DNA of 22,044 nucleotides, taken from the NCBI GenBank assembly GCA_041608535.1, contig JBFISM010000052.1, forward strand, positions 1-22,044. Direction: 5' to 3'. This document shows positions 1-7,662 of this stretch, piece after piece. The stretch is from JBFISM01 sp041608535. Lineage in GTDB: Bacteria > Actinomycetota > Acidimicrobiia > Spongiisociales > UBA5794. A program made the translations under genes and the position numbers. The first letter of the stretch is position 1. Every line of letters begins with the position of its first letter. The notes beneath the pieces were generated by a model, which did not search any database, was not told the DNA's origin, and saw only the letters and a list, made by a program, of their open reading frames with translations.

Positions 1-1003
1 AGCGACCGGTGAGTCGGAGATAGCTCGTCGTCTGCTCGTCGACCGGAAAAAATCCGACCGTGGCACCGTATTCGGGACACATGTTGGCGATGGTCGCTCG
101 ATTGGCGACGGGCATGTCGGCCAGCCCGGGACCATGGAACTCGACGAACTTTCCCACCACGCCATGCTCTCGCAGCATCTCGGTGACTCGCAGCACGAGG
201 TCGGTGGCCGTTGCACCGTCTGCCAGCCGTCCCGTCAGCTTGAACCCGACCACCTCGGGCAAGAGCATGTAGATGGGTTGACCCACCATCGCCGCTTCAG
301 CCTCGATACCGCCGACACCCCAGCCCACCACGCCCAGCCCGTTGATCATCGTGGTGTGGCTGTCGGTACCGACCAAACTGTCCGGGTACAGGGTGCCGTC
401 GCTGTCCCAGACCACTTTGGCGAGGTACTCCAGGTTGACCTGGTGGACGATACCGGTGGCTGGTGGCACGACCCTGAAATTGTCGAAGGCTCCTTGGCCC
501 CACTTGAGAAACTCGTAACGTTCCCGGTTGCGCTCGAACTCCCGCTCGGAGTTGATCTGCAGCGCCATGGCCGAGTTGAAGGCATCGACCTGCACCGAGT
601 GATCGATGACCAAATCGACGGGCACCAGTGGGTTCACCTCGCGGGCAGCTGTCTCCTCGCCCGTCATCCTGACGATGGCTTCACGCATCGCCGCCAGATC
701 CACCACCGCTGGGACACCCGTGAAGTCCTGAAGGACCACGCGCCCCGGGGTGAAGGCGATCTCGGTGTCCTCGACTTTGGATGCGTCGTACTGGGCGAGC
801 GCCGTCACGTCATCGTCGGTCACAACGGTCCCGTCATGGGTCCGCAGCACAGCTTCGAGGAGGACTTTGATCGTGTACGGCAACGCATCGATGTCGCCGA
901 GATCCTTGAGGGCATCGAGCCGGTAGACGGTGCGCTCCCCGAGCGCAGTGTCGATGGTGGACTTGGCGGCAAAGGGGTCGTGCACGCCGTCGGTGGGGGA
1001 CAT
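1..1003 (-). CDS. acnA: Aconitate hydratase A, N-terminal 334 residues (runs off left edge)
   Basis: Aconitase interconverts citrate and isocitrate in the TCA cycle, in the cytoplasm. The reverse strand reads as the N-terminal part of the AcnA/IRP1 family: an opening KSTIDT segment, a DHSVQVD motif near residues 134-140, and TDSHTTMINGLGVVGWGVGG near 213-232. These are conserved active-site segments of the family. The full protein is normally about 900 residues, so roughly 60 percent, including the three cluster-binding cysteines, lies outside the window. The chosen start is ATG at 1003. It has a purine-rich GGAGAAAAGAG just upstream and a TAGGAT -10-like box about 36 bases upstream. The gene is divergent from the M28 peptidase gene. 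Family assignment is very secure. The overlapping plus-strand open frame at 134-1468 is its antisense shadow. Confidence 0.95.
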   Translation of the reverse strand, partial: MSPTDGVHDPFAAKSTIDTALGERTVYRLDALKDLGDIDALPYTIKVLLEAVLRTHDGTVVTDDDVTALAQYDASKVEDTEIAFTPGRVVLQDFTGVPAVVDLAAMREAIVRMTGEETAAREVNPLVPVDLVIDHSVQVDAFNSAMALQINSEREFERNRERYEFLKWGQGAFDNFRVVPPATGIVHQVNLEYLAKVVWDSDGTLYPDSLVGTDSHTTMINGLGVVGWGVGGIEAEAAMVGQPIYMLLPEVVGFKLTGRLADGATATDLVLRVTEMLREHGVVGKFVEFHGPGLADMPVANRATIANMCPEYGATVGFFPVDEQTTSYLRLTGR

Positions 1004-1038
1004 CCAGGCTCTTTTCTCCAGGTCGGTATCGTTCCCGC

Positions 1039-1044
1039 ATCCTA
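1039..1044 (-). promoter_or_regulatory. Probable -10 box for acnA
   Basis: On the minus strand, TAGGAT matches the TAnnnT -10 pattern. It would start RNA near 1032 and leave a leader of about 29 bases before the ATG at 1003, enough for the purine-rich ribosome site. I see no convincing -35 hexamer. The call rests on one hexamer and position only. Confidence 0.4.
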
Positions 1045-1116
1045 CCCAGCGTCTTCTCCCCCACTTGCTCCACCCCGGCGCAGCGGCGCCGGGGTCTCCT
1101 GGCGCCGCTTGCGGCG

Positions 1117-2100
1117 TTGTTCCTCACCACCGTGGCCTGCTCTCCTGCGGCGCAACCCACACAGGACGCGGCTGCGATCGCCGCCGAGGCGTCCCCCACC
1201 TCAGCCGCGCCAACGACGACGGTTCTCGCCGCCACCACGACCACCCCCAGCCCCACCACGACGACCACCACCACCACCACCACGACAACCGAGCCACCAC
1301 CAACCACCGTGGTGCTCGACCGCAGCGACGCAGCCACGGCACAGCGCATGTTCACCGATCTCGCCACTCACGGTCTCCACCTTCCCCGTCCCGGCGGTTC
1401 GGCGGCGGAGAAGATCACGGCTGAGCTGCTCGGTGCCACGGTGTCGACGATCACCCGCAGCCCCGTGACCTTCCAGACGGTGCCGCTTCCCAACGGCGAG
1501 ACGACCGCCAACGTCTGGGCGCAGCCGATCGGAGAGGGCCCGGTGTCGATCGTGCTGGGAGTGCATTACGACACGGTGCCGATCTCACCGGGGGTGGATG
1601 ACAACGGATCCGGTGCGGTGGTCCTGCTCGAGCTGATCAGGAGGCTGCATGAGGCCCCCGCACCCGGTGTCGCCGTCCATGCCGTGTTCTTCGGCGCTGA
1701 GGAAGTGCTCGACGGCTACGGCCCGAACGATCACCACTTCGGCTCGCGCTATGCAGCCGATCGCCTGGCCACGCTCGGCGAGCTGCCCGACCGGATGGTC
1801 TCCATCGACATGATCGGGGTGGGCCACCGTTTGATGGCTGTGGCATTCGAGAACGGCGACCCGGCGATGGTGAGCGAGCTGGTCAACGCCGGCAGCAGCG
1901 TGGGGGTGGAGATCGTCGCTCTCGAGCGAGGCGACATCTCAGATCACGAGGCGTTCGCCCGCCATGGCGTGCCGGCGGCGATGCTGTGGCGACCCGACAA
2001 TCCAGCTTGGCACACCTCCGAGGACGAGGCTCTGGACACCGAACTGCTCCTCGAGGACCTCGCTGTGTTGGAGGCGTTGCTGGCGGCGCTGGGATCCTGA
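1117..2100 (+). CDS. M28-family zinc aminopeptidase, probable lipoprotein
   Basis: This is a predicted exported zinc metallopeptidase. Numbered from the TTG at 1117, the M28 ligands are visible: H150 in HYDT, D161/D162 in VDDNGSG, E195-E196 in GAEE, D231 in SIDMIG and H299 in WHTSED. Family members remove N-terminal residues from peptides; the substrate here is unknown. A lipobox-like TVAC (Cys8) follows a hydrophobic stretch and is followed by a Thr/Pro-rich linker with a run of 12 threonines, so the catalytic domain probably sits on a stalk outside the membrane. The start is unresolved. TTG 1117 leaves too little signal peptide, while the frame upstream reads QRRRGLLAPLAAL, an ideal lipoprotein signal, yet contains no ATG, GTG or TTG. 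CTG at 1099 is the only near alternative. The gene is divergent from acnA and converges on the molybdopterin enzyme gene. Confidence 0.85.
   Translation: MFLTTVACSPAAQPTQDAAAIAAEASPTSAAPTTTVLAATTTTPSPTTTTTTTTTTTTEPPPTTVVLDRSDAATAQRMFTDLATHGLHLPRPGGSAAEKITAELLGATVSTITRSPVTFQTVPLPNGETTANVWAQPIGEGPVSIVLGVHYDTVPISPGVDDNGSGAVVLLELIRRLHEAPAPGVAVHAVFFGAEEVLDGYGPNDHHFGSRYAADRLATLGELPDRMVSIDMIGVGHRLMAVAFENGDPAMVSELVNAGSSVGVEIVALERGDISDHEAFARHGVPAAMLWRPDNPAWHTSEDEALDTELLLEDLAVLEALLAALGS
1255..1290 (+). repeat. ACC/ACG threonine-codon microsatellite
   Basis: Twelve consecutive threonine codons, mainly ACC and ACG, lie inside the linker of the M28 peptidase. The tract is coding, low complexity, and could vary in length by slippage. 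Confidence 0.8.
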
Positions 2101-2116
2101 TGCGTCGCCAGACGCA
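2101..2116. terminator. Short hairpin between convergent genes
   Basis: TGCGTC and GACGCA form a perfect six-base-pair stem with a GCCA tetraloop, just after the M28 stop and just before the end of the minus-strand oxidoreductase gene. It could act in both directions. There is no T-run, so a terminator role is only suggested by position. Confidence 0.35.
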
Positions 2117-2119
2117 GCG

Positions 2120-2731
2120 TCAACTACCCCAATACCGCTGCTCCCGGAACGGATCGCCGTACATGTGATACCCGTTCCGTTCCCAGAACCCGGGTTCGTC
2201 GTGGTCGAGCAGCGTGATCGAACGAACCCATTTCACCGACTTCCAGAAGTAGAGATGCGGCACGACGAGTCGGAGCGGGTAGCCGTGTTCGAGCTCGAGC
2301 GGTGCGCCGGCGTAGGTGTGAGCCAGCATGTTGCCCGGCCGCACCAGATCTTCGAGCGGGATGTTGGCAGTGAAGCCGTGATAGGCGCCGACCAGAGCAT
2401 GGGTCGCGGTGGGATCTGGGTCGATCTGCTTCCACAGCTGCGTCAGCGGAATGCCTTCCCATTGCGTGTCCAACTTCGACCATTTGGTCACACAGTGGAT
2501 GTCGGCGGTGAGCCGCTCGGTCGGCATCGCCCGGATGTCGTCCCAGGTCCAGCGACATTCTGCGCGGACGAGACCGGTGACGGCGAAGTCCCACTGTGCC
2601 AGATCGACGTCTGGTACCACCCCGGCATGGAGCACGGGGAACCGCTCTGTCACGTATTGGCCCGGCGGTACCCGTGCGGGGTCGATGCCCTTGGCGATCA
2701 GCTCCTCACGATTGCGGGTGAAGAAGCTCAT
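2120..2731 (-). CDS. Sulfite-oxidase-fold molybdopterin oxidoreductase (YuiH-like)
   Basis: This 203-residue protein consists almost entirely of the oxidoreductase molybdopterin-binding domain of the sulfite oxidase family. The pattern DIHCVTKWSKLD holds Cys80, which matches the cysteine that ligates molybdenum. Further family landmarks are HGFTANIPLEDL, HGYPLRLVVPHLYFWKSVKWV and a C-terminal FWERNGYHMYGDPF, typical of the small cytoplasmic YuiH-type proteins. There is no heme domain, no dimerisation domain, no Tat signal and no membrane helix, so it is probably cytoplasmic. The natural substrate of this subgroup is not established. The gene is divergent from the TlpA-like gene, with 68 bases between starts, so the two may share a regulatory region. 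The family call is secure; substrate unknown. Confidence 0.88.
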   Translation of the reverse strand: MSFFTRNREELIAKGIDPARVPPGQYVTERFPVLHAGVVPDVDLAQWDFAVTGLVRAECRWTWDDIRAMPTERLTADIHCVTKWSKLDTQWEGIPLTQLWKQIDPDPTATHALVGAYHGFTANIPLEDLVRPGNMLAHTYAGAPLELEHGYPLRLVVPHLYFWKSVKWVRSITLLDHDEPGFWERNGYHMYGDPFREQRYWGS

Positions 2732-2799
2732 GCCGCATCGTACCGTCGCCGGCAGACCCCCGGTTCGTGTACGGCGGTGGGGTTGGCAGAATCAGAGTG

Positions 2800-3459
2800 A
2801 TGTACGACGACTCGCCCCAGGACGCGGAGGGCAAACACCAGCACCACCACCACGAGGGGTACACAACGCCGCGTGCTGGGGTAGGACGGCGTCGACTGAT
2901 GCTGGCTGTCGCGGTTCTTGGCCTCATCGCCGCCGGCGCAATGGCATTCCTCCGCTCCCCAAGCCCCGAGCAGGAATCACGATCTCTCGTGGTGAGCAAC
3001 GATCTCCGCGACCTCGCCTCTGCCGTCGACGACGCGCCCACCGGCGACGACGTTGCGCCTGACTTCTCTGTGCCCACCCTCCACGGAGAGGGTTTCACGC
3101 TGTCGCGCCACCTCGCCGAAGACGGGCGCCCCGTCATCTTGAATCTGTGGGCTTCGTGGTGCTTTCCATGTCGGGAGGAGATGCCGACCCTCGATGCATT
3201 CCAGAAGGCTCATCCGGAGGTAGCCGTCGTCGGGGTGGCTGTGCAGGACGACATCGTGGCGGCGGAACGGTTCGCTACCGAAATCGGGGTGGAGTACACG
3301 ATCGGGTTCGACGAGAAAGACGTCGTCAACGTCGAGTACTCCCCACTCGGCCTTCCCGCCACGTTCTGGATCTCGAGTGACGGTGCAGTCGCAAAACGCC
3401 TCTTCGGAACACTCACCGCCGAGTCTCTGGAGACCGATCTCGCCGTTTTCTCCGGCTGA
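2800..3459 (+). CDS. Membrane-anchored TlpA/ResA-like thioredoxin
   Basis: This predicted thiol-disulfide oxidoreductase has 219 residues. A short cytoplasmic N-terminus carries an odd HQHHHH cluster (residues 13-18), then RRR, then one membrane helix (about 33-51), so the catalytic domain faces outward. The domain shows the AhpC/TlpA pattern: APDFSVPTLHG, LNLWASWCFPCREEMP with CxxC at C121/C124, and the cis-proline loop GLPATFW with P186. Relatives reduce cytochrome c apoproteins or other exported thiols; the partner is not shown here and no Ccs/Ccd genes are in the window. ATG 2800 is chosen; an in-frame GTG at 2767 would add 11 residues and overlaps the likely promoter region. The histidine run may bind metal, but that is conjecture. 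Confidence 0.88.
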   Translation: MYDDSPQDAEGKHQHHHHEGYTTPRAGVGRRRLMLAVAVLGLIAAGAMAFLRSPSPEQESRSLVVSNDLRDLASAVDDAPTGDDVAPDFSVPTLHGEGFTLSRHLAEDGRPVILNLWASWCFPCREEMPTLDAFQKAHPEVAVVGVAVQDDIVAAERFATEIGVEYTIGFDEKDVVNVEYSPLGLPATFWISSDGAVAKRLFGTLTAESLETDLAVFSG

Positions 3460-3508
3460 GCGCGAAATGTCGTCCGCTGGGGGCGACTTTGGCCACGCCG
3501 CTCTGGGG

Positions 3509-3514
3509 TAACGT
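3509..3514 (+). promoter_or_regulatory. -10 box placed for a leaderless transcript of the DUF5317 gene
   Basis: TAACGT lies exactly six bases before the ATG at 3521, and no Shine-Dalgarno-like sequence is present. In actinobacteria this geometry usually means transcription starts at the A of the start codon. The -35 region (TTTGGC or TTGGCC near 3488-3494) is weak. Confidence 0.5.
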
Positions 3515-3520
3515 CGCCCA

Positions 3521-4084
3521 ATGACCTGGGTCGTCATCGTTCTGGTGCTGTCCGCAGGTGTCGGCGCTCTTCGCGGCGGGCGTCTGACGAATCTGGGGGA
3601 CGTCGATGCGAGGGCCTGGTGGCTGCTCATGGTCGGCCTCGCCCTCCAGCTCGCGGCAACCCGGGTTCCCGCATCGTCGCAGCCGCTGGCGGTCGGCCTG
3701 CTACTCGGCTCCTATGCCCTGATCCTCACGATGGTCTGGATCAATCGCAACGAAGCGGGGATGTGGATCGCAGGGATCGGGCTGTTCATGAACTTCGTGG
3801 TCATCGCACTCAACGGTGGTATGCCGGTTCTCCCCGAAGCGGCCGAACTCGCCGGTCTCGGTAGCAACCTCACCGTCCAGGGAAAGCACGTTCTGCTCGA
3901 CACCGACACCATCGCTCCCTTCCTGGCGGACATCATTCCGCTGCCGGGAACCGTCATCTCGTTGGGGGACGTCTTCCTCGCCGTCGGGCTCGGCGTGTTC
4001 ATCGAGGAGCAGATGCGCAAGAAGCCACGCCTGTTCCGCCGCGGCGTTCGTGGCGAGTCGGGTTCGGCCGCCAAAGAACGGTAA
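3521..4084 (+). CDS. DUF5317 family membrane protein
   Basis: This 187-residue integral membrane protein has about five hydrophobic helices: near residues 1-18, 33-49, 55-74, 80-98 and a last one around 143-163. A conserved-looking loop, NGGMPVLPEAA, and a polar segment, GKHVLLDTDTIAPFLADIIPLP, separate helix four from the last. The sequence fits the DUF5317 family, whose function is unknown. The C-terminal tail is basic and cytoplasmic. It probably has its own promoter and is leaderless. Its stop is six bases from the stop of the convergent minus-strand gene. I recognise the family but cannot assign a role. Confidence 0.8.
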   Translation: MTWVVIVLVLSAGVGALRGGRLTNLGDVDARAWWLLMVGLALQLAATRVPASSQPLAVGLLLGSYALILTMVWINRNEAGMWIAGIGLFMNFVVIALNGGMPVLPEAAELAGLGSNLTVQGKHVLLDTDTIAPFLADIIPLPGTVISLGDVFLAVGLGVFIEEQMRKKPRLFRRGVRGESGSAAKER

Positions 4085-4090
4085 GCCGGC

Positions 4091-4735
4091 TCAAAACGAC
4101 GGCGACAGCACGACGACGTCGTTGAGGGCCTCGAGGAGGCGCCGCTCCTCGGGCGGGCTCGCAGCAGCGAGCAGATTGATCGCGGCCACCGGTCCCAATG
4201 CCTGACTCCGCAGGGCATCGTATCGATCAGCGATGTCGATGATGAGCACAGCCTGCCGGCCCCACTCATCGTCCCCGCGCCCGGCCAGGATGCCGGCGAG
4301 CTGCGCCCAGCTCGATACACACCCGGCGACGAGGGCAGGAGCGCACACCGGATCGTTGGGTTCGACGAGGCGGTCGAGCGAGCGCAACGTCACCGCCGTG
4401 GCGAGCTCCGTACGGCGTGCATCGTCAACCCCCGTGCGTGCCGCGATGAGGTCGGCCAGTTCGGCGATCCGGCGGTGCCGGGGCGTGGTATCCCCGGCGA
4501 TTCGATCTGCCCGAGCCGCAAGCTCCGCAGCTAGGCGGCGCTGGATGCGGTGGATGCGGTCCTGGCGGAACATGGCGACTGCGGCCGCACCGGCGACGAG
4601 TGCGGAGAGGGCGGCCGCCCACACACCGAGGGGCGCTGCCGCGAACAGGACGAGCACGCCGAGCAGCGGAATGCCCACCGATGTCCCCCACTGCGGCGTC
4701 TCGCCCGGCGTCGGGTATCCCGGGCCGGCGATCAC
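4091..4735 (-). CDS. Membrane protein with degenerate HD-GYP-like domain (second of pair)
   Basis: This 214-residue protein is not a clear member of any named family. Two close hydrophobic segments (about 20-35 and 38-56) are followed by a cytoplasmic helical region. Its C-terminal part resembles an HD-GYP/HD scaffold: HRRIAELADLIAARTG (from 87), RRTELATAV (108-115), then LIIDIADRYDALRS (164-177), which looks like the DxYDALTS helix of HD-GYP enzymes. The HD pair that should sit just after RRTELATAV (as LHDIGK) is absent, as is the GYP loop, so it is unlikely to be a phosphodiesterase. GTG 4735 is the start; it overlaps the upstream stop as GTGA, so the two genes are almost certainly translated together. 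The RRTELATA stretch is nearly identical in the neighbouring protein, which suggests a shared domain. Confidence 0.75.
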   Translation of the reverse strand: MIAGPGYPTPGETPQWGTSVGIPLLGVLVLFAAAPLGVWAAALSALVAGAAAVAMFRQDRIHRIQRRLAAELAARADRIAGDTTPRHRRIAELADLIAARTGVDDARRTELATAVTLRSLDRLVEPNDPVCAPALVAGCVSSWAQLAGILAGRGDDEWGRQAVLIIDIADRYDALRSQALGPVAAINLLAAASPPEERRLLEALNDVVVLSPSF

Positions 4736-5802
4736 GCTGTCACACTCGCCGCCACGGTCCCGGGTGCCACGGCGTCCTCGATGAGCCGAATGATCGCTGC
4801 GTCTTCGATACCGCCGAATCGGGTGCGCAATGATGTCACGGCGGCACTCGAGGCCACTGCTTCGCCGCCTGGCCGCGGTGTTGTCGCCACGTCGTAGGCC
4901 GTTGCGATCGCAACGATGTTGCGTTCGACCGACCCAGCCCGAAACGATGTTCCCTCGGCCATTGCGGTGGCGAGCTCCGTTCGCCGCCGCGCCGACAGCC
5001 CACATCCGGCAGCAACCGCCAAGCTCAGCCTCAGGACTCGCTCCACGTGGCCTCGTCTGGCAAGCGACTCGATCTCGATGGCCATCAGGTGGGCTGCCAC
5101 GGCCTCGTCCACCACCACGCGCCCACCGTGTCTGCTGAGCTCGACAGCGACCACGGCTGCGAGACCCAACATCACCGCGGGAAGCACCACCCAGGGCAGC
5201 ACCGGCCACGGTGCACCACCCTCGCCGGACATCGCCATCCAGGCGAGGTGGCCGAGCAGTGCCGCCGTCGCCCCGCCGAACAGCGCATCTCGCATGTCCT
5301 CGCGTGTGTCGGATACAACCCAGCGCAGCTCATCCCCGCCCAGCCTGCCCTGAATGAGGAACCGCAGACCGCACAGCAACGCCCCGGCCAGAGCCCCACC
5401 AACCACGAGACGCCACACCGAGGCGCCGTCCTGCACACCTGCGGCCACCGCCACTGCGACGAGGATCGAGCAGAGCAGAGCGACGAATTCGGCAAGTGGC
5501 AGGACGGTGGTGCGCCGTCGCACGACACCCGCCACCAGTCCGGCCAGGGCGGGAAGCAGCGCCACGAGGACGGCGCTCTCCGGTGGCAATGCGAGCGCCA
5601 GCGCCAGGACCACCGGCCAGTGCACTGCTGCGGTGGCGTCACGAACGAGGAGCCCGAGCGATCCGGCGAGCAGCAGCACCCACGGGCCCAGCGCATGCGG
5701 CAGGGTCTGCGTTGCGACGATGGAGAACACGATGCCCGCAGCGAGCAACGCAATGGCTCCATCGATCCGAACAGACAGCTGGAAAGGATGGGATTGCGGC
5801 AT
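4732..5802 (-). CDS. Polytopic membrane protein with degenerate HD-GYP-like domain (first of pair)
   Basis: A 356-residue protein of unrecognised family. About seven hydrophobic helices occupy residues 14-220. The cytoplasmic tail resembles an HD-GYP domain: HVERVLRLSLAVAAGCGLS (252-270), RRRTELATAM (272-281), then NIVAIATAYDVATTPR (295-310) and a closing SLRTRFGGIEDAAI-type helix. Where active enzymes have HDIGK there is AEGTSF, and no GYP motif follows, so it is inferred to be catalytically dead. I chose ATG 5802 because GGAG lies seven bases upstream. The longer frame to 5937 would run through the divergent promoter region of the ggt-like gene and adds a non-membrane Arg/Ser-rich segment. 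The downstream partner overlaps it by four bases. Possible roles are sensing or binding of a signal nucleotide, but this is inference. Confidence 0.75.
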   Translation of the reverse strand: MPQSHPFQLSVRIDGAIALLAAGIVFSIVATQTLPHALGPWVLLLAGSLGLLVRDATAAVHWPVVLALALALPPESAVLVALLPALAGLVAGVVRRRTTVLPLAEFVALLCSILVAVAVAAGVQDGASVWRLVVGGALAGALLCGLRFLIQGRLGGDELRWVVSDTREDMRDALFGGATAALLGHLAWMAMSGEGGAPWPVLPWVVLPAVMLGLAAVVAVELSRHGGRVVVDEAVAAHLMAIEIESLARRGHVERVLRLSLAVAAGCGLSARRRTELATAMAEGTSFRAGSVERNIVAIATAYDVATTPRPGGEAVASSAAVTSLRTRFGGIEDAAIIRLIEDAVAPGTVAASVTA

Positions 5803-5942
5803 CGTCGGGCTCCGGCTCGAGGCGATCAACGTTCGTTGGTGACGCTCAGTCCGCCCCGGCCGCCGTGACGACGCTCCGCCCGGGTGGGTCGCGATGACCC
5901 GTGAGGCGTAACCTACCCCGACCATCGCCCAAAGCAAGGATC

Positions 5943-7553
5943 ATGCAGCGGACCCCTCCCCCAGCGCGCCACCCCGATGCACCGCTGGCGCTGATCGGCG
6001 ACCACGACGGCGGCATGGTGGCGAGTACTCACCACCTCGCGTCTCGCACCGGGGCAGCGGTGCTGCGCGCCGGTGGCAATGCGGTCGATGCGGCAGTAGC
6101 GGCCAATGCCGTAGTCGGGGTGGTTCGTCCGGATACGTGTGGGCCCGGCGGCGATCTCTTTGCTCTCGTCCACCATCCCGGGGATCCACGACCGGCGGCC
6201 CTCAACAGCTCGGGCTACGCCGGATCGAACGCGTCTGCGGCAGACCTCCGCAGCCGCGGGCTGACCGAGGTCCCGCTGCGGGGTCCCGAGTCGATCACGA
6301 TCCCCGGTTGTGTCGACGGCTGGGTGGCGCTCTTGGAGAACGTGGGGACGCTCGATCTCGAATCGGTGCTTCGTCCCGCCATCGAGCTGGCAGCGGACGG
6401 TTTCGAGGTGTCGCCCGAATTGGCGGCATCCATCGAGAGGTTGCAGCCGCTGCTCTTCGGGCAACCGGCAGCGGCATGGATGTACCCCGACGGCCGGCCG
6501 GCTGCGGCGGGCAGCGTCGTGACCCGACCGGATCTGGCGACCAGCCTCGAGCGTCTCGCCAGAGACGGCCGGGATGCCTTCTACCTCGACGTGCTCGGCG
6601 AAGATCTGGTGCGCCTCAGCGAGGGCTGCATCGACATCGACGATCTCGCCCGGTTCCAGAGCGTCTGGGTGCGTGCGATCGGTGTCGACATCGTCGACGT
6701 GGTCGGGTGGACCGTGCCCCCCAACTCGCAAGGCTTTCTGACGCTGGCCGCGCTGTGGATCGCCGAACGTCTCACCGCCACCGCTGATCCGGAAGATCCG
6801 GCATTCCACCACACGCTGATCGAGGCATATCGAGTGGCCGCCCATGACCGTGACGACATCGTCACCGATCCCGCAACCGCACCGCTACGACCCGAGGATC
6901 TGCTCGCCGAAGCTCGGCTCGGTCACCTGGCGACTCTGGTCGATGTCGACCGAGCCGTCGCTCGTCCCCCACTCGCCCGCCCGCCGGGTGGGACGACGCA
7001 TCTCGTCGTCCGCGACGGCAGCGGCGCCGGCATCTCGCTCATCCAGTCCAACTTCCACGGCATAGGCGCCGCTCGTAGCATCGACGGGACGGGCATCTTC
7101 CTGCACAATCGTGGGGCCGGCTTCACCCTCCGTCCGGAACACCCCAACGAGCTGGCACCCGGACGCCGCCCGCTCCACACCCTGTCGCCGACCCTGTGGA
7201 CAACCCCTGCGGGTCGTCTCGAGATGCTGCTCGGAACGAGAGGAGGACAGTACCAACCCCAGCTTCTCCTCCAGGTAGCCGCACGGATGCGTCTTGCGGG
7301 TCAGACCCTCGTCGAGGCGGTGGCGGCTCCCCGCTGGGTGATCGACGACTGGGCGGCACCGGGCCACACGGTGCGCATCGAACCGTTTGGCGCCCGGTAT
7401 GGCGACCGGCTGCGCAGCCGGGGGCACCAGGTCGTCGAGGTGGACGACTGGCAGCGCGGCTGGGGACCGGTTGCCGCCATCCAGGTCGACGAGGAGGGAG
7501 TCATCGCCACCGGCGACCCTCGGGTGAGCACCTCGGGGGCTGCCACCACGTGA
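5943..7553 (+). CDS. ggt: Gamma-glutamyltransferase-family Ntn hydrolase
   Basis: Family members mature by self-cleavage before a threonine and then hydrolyse or transfer gamma-glutamyl groups from glutathione-like compounds; some are acylases on other amides. The 536-residue protein has the family start (GMVASTHHLASRTGAAVLRAGGNAVDAAVA), the GPGGDLF loop, and the cleavage region GGTTHL with the likely nucleophile T351. This predicts subunits of about 350 and 186 residues. PGRRPLHTLSPTL is the usual small-subunit motif. The loop normally read GSPGG is GTRGG here, and the lid region differs from E. coli Ggt, so substrate preference may be closer to acylase-like members. No signal peptide is seen, unlike periplasmic Ggt. 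ATG 5943, preceded by AAGGA, is preferred over GTG 5901. Divergent from the HD-GYP-like pair. Confidence 0.88.
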   Translation: MQRTPPPARHPDAPLALIGDHDGGMVASTHHLASRTGAAVLRAGGNAVDAAVAANAVVGVVRPDTCGPGGDLFALVHHPGDPRPAALNSSGYAGSNASAADLRSRGLTEVPLRGPESITIPGCVDGWVALLENVGTLDLESVLRPAIELAADGFEVSPELAASIERLQPLLFGQPAAAWMYPDGRPAAAGSVVTRPDLATSLERLARDGRDAFYLDVLGEDLVRLSEGCIDIDDLARFQSVWVRAIGVDIVDVVGWTVPPNSQGFLTLAALWIAERLTATADPEDPAFHHTLIEAYRVAAHDRDDIVTDPATAPLRPEDLLAEARLGHLATLVDVDRAVARPPLARPPGGTTHLVVRDGSGAGISLIQSNFHGIGAARSIDGTGIFLHNRGAGFTLRPEHPNELAPGRRPLHTLSPTLWTTPAGRLEMLLGTRGGQYQPQLLLQVAARMRLAGQTLVEAVAAPRWVIDDWAAPGHTVRIEPFGARYGDRLRSRGHQVVEVDDWQRGWGPVAAIQVDEEGVIATGDPRVSTSGAATT

Positions 7554-7662
7554 GGGTGTACTCCATATTCTTCCATGTAGAGTTGGATCGAGCCGGTCCA
7601 TCCGTTTAGCCTCCGGCCCAATCTTGTAGGTCATGCGCTGTGACCAGACGCTTGCGCTGCGA

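Noticed and set aside
134..1468. Long plus-strand open frame of 444 codons
   Set aside because: It is antisense to the aconitase gene, ends in a proline/arginine-rich stretch, and lacks any family resemblance, whereas the minus strand is clearly AcnA.
2813..2860. His-rich stretch as a cloning tag or contamination
   Set aside because: The codons are CAC/CAG mixed and continue into a natural anchor and thioredoxin domain; it is HQHHHH rather than a uniform tag and sits in normal genomic context.
4736..5209. N-terminal extension of the second HD-GYP-like gene
   Set aside because: It lies antisense-free but out of frame within the upstream gene and encodes Arg/Gly-rich nonsense; the GTG at 4735 overlapping the upstream stop is the natural start.
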